Of a stretch of DNA of 11,716 nt, positions 7,512 through 11,716 are shown one piece after another (position 1 is the first letter of the stretch; every line of letters starts with the position of its first letter). The notes under the pieces were generated by a model that was given only the letters and a program-made list of their open reading frames with translations, searched no databases and was not told where the DNA came from. The translations under genes were made by a program, and so were the position numbers. The DNA comes from Chitinophagaceae bacterium UBA3430 (GTDB taxonomy: Bacteria > Bacteroidota > Bacteroidia > Chitinophagales > Chitinophagaceae). The stretch is taken from NCBI GenBank assembly GCA_002378975.1, contig DFST01000054.1:5261-16976 (forward strand), given 5' to 3'.

Positions 7512-8444
7512 ATGACTACATCAAATCCCGGTCAGAACGAAACACGGACTGACCAACAAAAAACCCGAATCATTTGGATCCTGGCTTTGGCGCTGATCGG
7601 TACCTGGGTATACCTCCTGATCGATCAGCAGAGTAAAAAAGACACCATCCAGCGACAGCAAGCCGACATAACCACCTTGGATGCCTCCAAAGTCCGTTTG
7701 CAGCAAGCCTTTGATGAGAGTCTGATCCGCTTGGACTCGTTGGGTAGCTTCAATGATTCACTGAAGCAAGAATTAGGCGGACTTCAACAGGACATCGTGT
7801 CTAAAAAAGCAGAGATCCGTAAGATCCTCAAAGACCGAAACGCAAAGCAAGCCGATCTCGAAAAAGCTAGATTATTGATTGCCGATCTGAACGACCGGAT
7901 CCTGAATTTGGATGCGGAGGTAGCCCGATTGACCGGTGAAAACAAGATATTGTCGACCGATAATGCACAGCTTCAGCAAGAAAAAGAACAACTGCAGCAG
8001 GATCTAGGTAAAACCAAAACTGAAAAAGACGAACTCGCCAACGTGGTCGACCAGGGATCCACCTTTGTGGCTTCCAACATCCAAGTTCAGGCGGTTGATG
8101 AGCGCCGCAGTGGCAAAGAACGGAGCACCGCGAACGCGAAACGAGTCGACAAACTAGTAGTTAGTTTCGACGTAGAGAATCGGATCGCTAAATCCGGTCC
8201 TACGCCCATCACGATCATTGTTACCAATCCGGATGGTCAGGTCATCAACGCAACCGAAACTCAATTTGAAACACGGGAAGAAGGAAACAAAACCTTTACG
8301 GCTCAAATGGAGGTCAACTATACGAAAGGAACGAAGCAAAATGTGCAATATCCGGTGCGTGGATCCTTTTCTGCCGGCAATTATAAGATCGAGATCTATC
8401 AAAATGGGTACAAGATCGGGGAAGCTGAACGCCCCCTCAAATAA
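7512..8444 (+). CDS. Membrane-anchored coiled-coil protein with C-terminal beta-rich domain, unknown function
   Basis: I do not recognise a named family. Started at the ATG at 7512, the protein has 310 residues. Residues 1-18 are polar. Residues 19-37 (IIWILALALIGTWVYLLI core) form one membrane helix and look like an uncleaved anchor. Residues 41-182 are rich in Q, E, K, D, L and I with heptad-like spacing, such as NAQLQQEKEQLQQDLGKTK at 151-169, and should form a long coiled coil. Residues 185-310 alternate hydrophobic positions (KLVVSFDVENRI, TPITIIVTNPDGQVI) and end in SAGNYKIEIYQNGYKIGEA, which resembles an Ig-like or similar beta-sandwich. The likely topology is N-in with coil and beta domain in the periplasm. 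A GTG at 7467 in the same frame would add 15 residues but overlaps the probable promoter. Automatic labels such as SMC-like would reflect only the coil. Confidence 0.85.
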   Translation: MTTSNPGQNETRTDQQKTRIIWILALALIGTWVYLLIDQQSKKDTIQRQQADITTLDASKVRLQQAFDESLIRLDSLGSFNDSLKQELGGLQQDIVSKKAEIRKILKDRNAKQADLEKARLLIADLNDRILNLDAEVARLTGENKILSTDNAQLQQEKEQLQQDLGKTKTEKDELANVVDQGSTFVASNIQVQAVDERRSGKERSTANAKRVDKLVVSFDVENRIAKSGPTPITIIVTNPDGQVINATETQFETREEGNKTFTAQMEVNYTKGTKQNVQYPVRGSFSAGNYKIEIYQNGYKIGEAERPLK

Positions 8445-8463
8445 TACAAGGTTTATACAAAAG

Positions 8464-8491
8464 AAAAGCCCTCCCAATTGGGAGGGCTTTT
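8464..8491. terminator. Perfect bidirectional rho-independent terminator
   Basis: A 28-bp perfect palindrome has arms of AAAAGCCCTCCC and its complement around a central AATT. Read on the plus strand it ends in TTTTT (8488-8492), and on the minus strand it ends in TTTT. It lies 19 nt after the coiled-coil gene stop and 19 nt after the stop of the TonB-dependent receptor on the other strand, so it can end both transcripts. Confidence 0.93.
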
Positions 8492-8510
8492 TCATGCCAA
8501 GGATTTCAAG

Positions 8511-11441
8511 TTAGAAAAGATTGTATCCATAGCTCACATAGTACAGACCTCCTACATAAGGAGAACCAAAACCAGTGCGCTGATATTTGTTCATGATGTT
8601 GGTGCCACCGACACGGAAAGTGCTTTTCGTGTTTGCAGGACGGTAAGTAACCTGTGCATCCAACCAACCGAAGCTGGGAAGTGTACCGGTGACAAAAGTT
8701 CCTTCGTAATAGTTTTCATCCTGCCATTTGTAAACAACGTTGAATCCAAAATTCTTGTACACGTTGTCGTTGCGAACACCGAGGTTGAAACGGTATTTCG
8801 GAGCGTTAAAATAAGTAACCACGGTAGGGTCTACATCTTGCAGCTCATCCGAGAATACGTTTCCATAGAGAACGTAGTTCTTAACCCACTGATATTGCAG
8901 GCTCAGACCCCAACCAACGGAACGTACCGCATCGGCAGAATTCTGAACATAAGACACGTTGCTGGTTGTGAAGGGAGAGTACAAATCAGAATTTGCACCG
9001 GAGCGAGATTGAGCAACGGCTACACCTACCAGGAAGTCCTCGTAAATGCTGCTGTACACATAGGCATCAACCAACAACTTCTTGCCGAGGATTCCTTTGT
9101 AACCCAACTCGTAAGATTTTACGGTTTCAGGCTTCACGGTGCTGTAACCGGCGCGAACCAATCGGCTAGAGTCACCCAAACCACCGGCACGATACGCCAA
9201 CACGCTGGCAGCTGTATATCCCGGACGGGTTGAATTCAACTGGTAGTAATCTTGGAAAGAAGGCAGACAACCAATGAGTGAACCGGAACCGGTAACCAAA
9301 CTGATGTATTGATTCTGGTTGGTCGGGAAACGATAGGCAGTCTGGAACGAAGCACGCAGGAAATTCTCCGGAGCCACTTTCACGACAGCAGAAACGCGGG
9401 GGGTGAATTTACCCTTGAAATTGGTCTGCTTGTCATAACGGCCAGAAGCGGTCAGCGTCAATCCGTCGTTGAATAGCTTTTTCTTCAGTTGGATGTATCC
9501 TCCATACTCATTTACACGGATACGTTGAATGGTATCTGCGAAGATGGTTCCTTGAGAATTCATTACCCATTGCTTCCAGCTGGCACCTGCAATTACTTCA
9601 ACTGCATTGGTGAACCGGAAGATGTCGGAGATGTTGAACTGACCATCGGAAGAATAGAGGTCGGATTTATCCAGGAACAACGCACCACCTTTGCGGATGG
9701 GCGTGGACTTGATCAATTTGGAGGCATTGTTGAAAGCTGCGGTACCAGGCAGGAATCGTCCGGCATCAGATGCAGCACGAGCAGCTTGATGCAAAGCAAA
9801 ATCGCTGGCTGCGGCTCCATTCAAACGACGGCCTTCTGAGAAGGTGCCGATGTATTGAGGAAACCAAGTACCACTGGGCTTGTGTGTTTCGTTGAGGAAA
9901 GCACCCAAGGCGCTGGTATTGTAGGAATCGCCGGCGTTTTCTTGAGTTGTATAACCACGTACGTACCAATTTTTATGACGGAGCTCCAGTTTGTGCTGGG
10001 CCATTTTCAGGTTACGCAGTGAATAACGGTCAGAACCCGTATAAACAGTCGTACCTGCACCAAAATAGGAAGAAAAAGAAGCTTCCAATTTATCGGTGAG
10101 CTTATAATGCAAACCACCGGTCACTTTTACGTTCATGGTGTTGTAATCTACCAGATCCTGTTCGTTGTAACCGGTACGAGAAACACTGGCGCGATTGAAG
10201 TAGTTGTTACGCAATCCAATGTAAAAAGGCATCATGTTCTGAACCGCTGTTTGACCAGCTGGTCCCAGGAAGGCCAGATTGCCGATGAATGCACCGATTT
10301 GTGCATTGGTTGGGTATTGCGGGTTGCCGATCAAGGTGAAATAACCATTGGCGGCATTCACAACATCAAACAATCCACCGGAACCGGCCAAAAGGGCACG
10401 ACGCGTTTGTTCTTGCACAAGGTAAGAGAACGCATTCATGTCTGCACTGGTCTCGTCACCATAGACATTGATTCCATTATAATTTGGATCAGTGATGCGA
10501 TTGCCATTAGCTACGGTGCTCAGGATACCGATCTGACTCTTGTTGCGGTAATCTTCGGCCTCCCAGTCAGCTCCACGAACCAATTGAGCGGACAATTTGA
10601 TACCCAGCTTTTCTTTGTACACCTTGGCCCAACGGAAAGACCAATCATAAAAAGGAGAAGCCGGACGCTGACGTCCGTCAGCGTGAGTCAACCCTTGCTT
10701 AATGTTGTAGCTAAGCCCTTGGAATTTGAATGGGCTCTTGGTGTTGATCAACACGGTTCCATTCATACCACCCGAACCATATAGTGCGGATGAGGCACCC
10801 GAAAGTACCTCTACGTTATCAACGTCCAGATCTACCGGTCCGGCAACACTTCCCACAGAGAAGTTTAGGCCCGGAGCTTGGTTGTCCATTCCGTCGATCA
10901 GTTGGTTCATACGCGTGTTACCACTGCTTACGAAACCACGTGTAGTGATCGTACGGAAAGTCAAACTGGCGGTATGTACGTCAACCCCCTTCAGGTTACC
11001 AAGCGCTTCGTAATAGTTCGGCGCAGCAACGGCACGCAAAGCGGTGTTGCTCAAACGCTCTACCGTAACGGGCGATTCCAGGATACGGGTGGCGGTACGG
11101 GTAGCCGCAACCACTACTTCCTGACCCAGGCGAGTATTTACTTTAAAGTCTACGCTGACCGGAGCCGCTGCACTGGTCACGCTGACCTCCTGATCATCGA
11201 ATCCAATTGAACTGAACACCAAGGTGACGGGCAATTTGGCCACTTTCAGGCTAAAGCCGCCATCCGAATTGGTGTACGTTCCTTGACTGGTTCCTTTAAC
11301 GGACACAGAAACAGCCGGAACAACTTCTTTGGTGGAACTGTTGCGCACGGTTCCGGTAACGGTAACTGCCTGAGCATTAGCCAGAACAGTCACGAACACC
11401 GTCAGTACCAATGAAGCCAAATAACGGTAGCTCATTCTCAT
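8511..11441 (-). CDS. TonB-dependent receptor with carboxypeptidase-regulatory-like N-terminal domain
   Basis: The 976-residue protein is an outer membrane active transporter powered by TonB-ExbBD. Residues 1-23 are a signal peptide with likely cleavage after ANA. Residues 26-105 are a CarboxypepD_reg-like domain (VSVKGTSQGTYTNSDGGF from 46). The plug spans about 108-236, from EVVVAATRT through TTRGF (166-170), LIDGMDNQ (181-188) and SGASSALYGSGGMNG (214-228). A 22-strand-type barrel follows and ends on aromatic Phe (GYNLF), as outer membrane proteins usually do. The plug is not SusC-like and no susD gene is adjacent, so it is an orphan receptor with unknown ligand. Arg codons in the first 400 residues that I checked are nearly all CGT with a few CGC, unlike its neighbours, which suggests high expression. 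A -7-like TAATTTTC (minus, 11481 down to 11474) is a weak promoter candidate. Confidence 0.93.
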   Translation of the reverse strand: MRMSYRYLASLVLTVFVTVLANAQAVTVTGTVRNSSTKEVVPAVSVSVKGTSQGTYTNSDGGFSLKVAKLPVTLVFSSIGFDDQEVSVTSAAAPVSVDFKVNTRLGQEVVVAATRTATRILESPVTVERLSNTALRAVAAPNYYEALGNLKGVDVHTASLTFRTITTRGFVSSGNTRMNQLIDGMDNQAPGLNFSVGSVAGPVDLDVDNVEVLSGASSALYGSGGMNGTVLINTKSPFKFQGLSYNIKQGLTHADGRQRPASPFYDWSFRWAKVYKEKLGIKLSAQLVRGADWEAEDYRNKSQIGILSTVANGNRITDPNYNGINVYGDETSADMNAFSYLVQEQTRRALLAGSGGLFDVVNAANGYFTLIGNPQYPTNAQIGAFIGNLAFLGPAGQTAVQNMMPFYIGLRNNYFNRASVSRTGYNEQDLVDYNTMNVKVTGGLHYKLTDKLEASFSSYFGAGTTVYTGSDRYSLRNLKMAQHKLELRHKNWYVRGYTTQENAGDSYNTSALGAFLNETHKPSGTWFPQYIGTFSEGRRLNGAAASDFALHQAARAASDAGRFLPGTAAFNNASKLIKSTPIRKGGALFLDKSDLYSSDGQFNISDIFRFTNAVEVIAGASWKQWVMNSQGTIFADTIQRIRVNEYGGYIQLKKKLFNDGLTLTASGRYDKQTNFKGKFTPRVSAVVKVAPENFLRASFQTAYRFPTNQNQYISLVTGSGSLIGCLPSFQDYYQLNSTRPGYTAASVLAYRAGGLGDSSRLVRAGYSTVKPETVKSYELGYKGILGKKLLVDAYVYSSIYEDFLVGVAVAQSRSGANSDLYSPFTTSNVSYVQNSADAVRSVGWGLSLQYQWVKNYVLYGNVFSDELQDVDPTVVTYFNAPKYRFNLGVRNDNVYKNFGFNVVYKWQDENYYEGTFVTGTLPSFGWLDAQVTYRPANTKSTFRVGGTNIMNKYQRTGFGSPYVGGLYYVSYGYNLF
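10665..10684. repeat. Inverted repeat inside the TonB-dependent receptor gene
   Basis: ACGCTGACG and its exact complement CGTCAGCGT flank a central TC. In RNA this would fold into an 8-bp GC-rich stem with a 4-nt loop. It lies in codons for ADGRQR near residue 255 of the receptor, at the start of the barrel, and has no T-run, so it is not a terminator. It may be a chance product of CGT/GCT/CAG codon use. Confidence 0.55.
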
Positions 11442-11557
11442 AAAACGGGAGTTTTGGTTTTTGAAATTTGGCTGAAAATTAGGTATTGTGGGGAGAACAG
11501 GGAAATTTTTATTTTGACCGTTTCGGAGAATATGTTGAAATCTTGATCCCCAATCAA

Positions 11558-11589
11558 TTGGGAGGAATTTAGCCCCGGTTTTACCTTCG
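11558..11589 (+). promoter_or_regulatory. Probable promoter of purC
   Basis: TACCTTCG at 11582-11589 differs from TAnnTTTG at one position, and TTG at 11558-11560 stands 21 nt upstream, within the expected spacer range. The -7 element ends 5 nt before the purC ATG, the same geometry as at ribF. The TTG lies in a short inverted repeat, CCCAAT (11549-11554) and ATTGGG (11557-11562), which could be an operator or chance. Confidence 0.45.
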
Positions 11590-11594
11590 ATGCA

Positions 11595-11716
11595 ATGCCC
11601 CCACTACAACTGCCCCATCAGACTGCCTTTTACAGCGGAAAAGTGCGTGATGTTTACACCCTTGCCGACCGTTACCTGGTCATGATTGCCAGCGATCGGA
11701 TCTCCGCCTTTGATGT
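11595..11716 (+). CDS. purC: SAICAR synthase, 5' part only
   Basis: The last 122 bases open a frame from the ATG at 11595 that runs off the window end. The readable 40 residues include FYSGKVRDVYTLADRYLVM and IASDRISAFDV, which are the phosphate-binding KVRD(V/L)Y segment and the ASDRISAFDV segment of phosphoribosylaminoimidazole-succinocarboxamide synthase. The enzyme joins CAIR and aspartate using ATP to form SAICAR in de novo purine synthesis. An ATG at 11590 is in another frame and is not the start. There is no Shine-Dalgarno next to the ATG; GGAGGA at 11561-11566 is 28 nt away, too far to act as one. It diverges from the TonB-dependent receptor gene across 153 bp. It is a different transcription unit from purM. 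Confidence 0.92.
   Translation, partial: MPPLQLPHQTAFYSGKVRDVYTLADRYLVMIASDRISAFD

Noticed and set aside
7331..7513. 60-residue minus-strand frame ending in an ATGA overlap with holA
   Set aside because: The overlap looks like a small upstream gene, but the frame covers the start and probable promoter of the coiled-coil gene and the peptide lacks domain features or a start signal.
8478..9233. 251-residue open frame on the plus strand antisense to the TonB-dependent receptor
   Set aside because: It begins inside the terminator and its sequence has no domain character. The opposite frame is a complete, well-supported receptor, and its biased codon use keeps antisense frames open.
10107..10784. 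225-residue plus-strand open frame antisense to the receptor
   Set aside because: It is the same type of shadow frame, with no plausible start signal, and is fully covered by receptor coding sequence.
11546..11566. Hairpin CCCAAT/ATTGGG upstream of purC as a riboswitch or terminator
   Set aside because: The stem is only 5-6 bp with no T-run, and if the promoter call is right it lies upstream of the transcription start. It is kept only as a possible operator note.
1..11716. A new defence, mobile or biosynthetic system
   Set aside because: All genes but one belong to recognisable housekeeping or envelope families. There are no transposase, integrase, CRISPR repeats, toxin-like small genes or assembly-line enzymes.

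Overview
The window reads as an ordinary chromosomal stretch of a Bacteroidota bacterium, most like the Chitinophagaceae. The signs are an outer membrane beta-barrel protein and a TonB-dependent receptor with a carboxypeptidase-regulatory-like N-terminal domain, Bacteroidota-type PurM, RibF and HolA proteins, few Shine-Dalgarno sequences, and promoter-like TAnnTTTG elements. Family placement is inferred from protein character only, because no search could be run. I see no tRNA, rRNA, CRISPR array, insertion sequence, phage gene or toxin-antitoxin pair.

Layout. Positions 1-3440 (+) hold a tight cluster: the 3' part of an outer membrane beta-barrel protein, then two unrelated GT-B glycosyltransferases. 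The first gap is 9 nt and the second junction is an ATGA overlap. Positions 3424-5317 (-) hold purM followed by ftsE, 22 nt apart. ribF (5405-6361, +) diverges from purM across 87 bp and converges on holA (6333-7334, -). A membrane-anchored coiled-coil protein of unknown function (7512-8444, +) diverges from holA. It converges on a 976-residue TonB-dependent receptor (8511-11441, -), with a perfect bidirectional terminator between them. The window ends in the first 41 codons of purC (11595 onward, +).

How the genes work together. purM and purC are two steps of de novo purine synthesis but sit in separate transcription units about 6 kb apart. ribF makes FMN and FAD, holA loads the replication clamp, and ftsE is the ATPase of the FtsEX divisome complex, so the middle is housekeeping. 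The flanks are cell-envelope functions: outer membrane barrels, glycosyltransferases, and a predicted periplasmic coiled-coil protein.

No new multi-gene system stands out. The points most worth a second look are TAnnTTTG-like promoter elements 5-6 nt before the ribF and purC start codons, which suggest nearly leaderless mRNAs; two convergent gene pairs whose coding ends overlap with no visible terminator; the uncharacterised coiled-coil protein; and the strong Arg-codon bias of the orphan TonB-dependent receptor.
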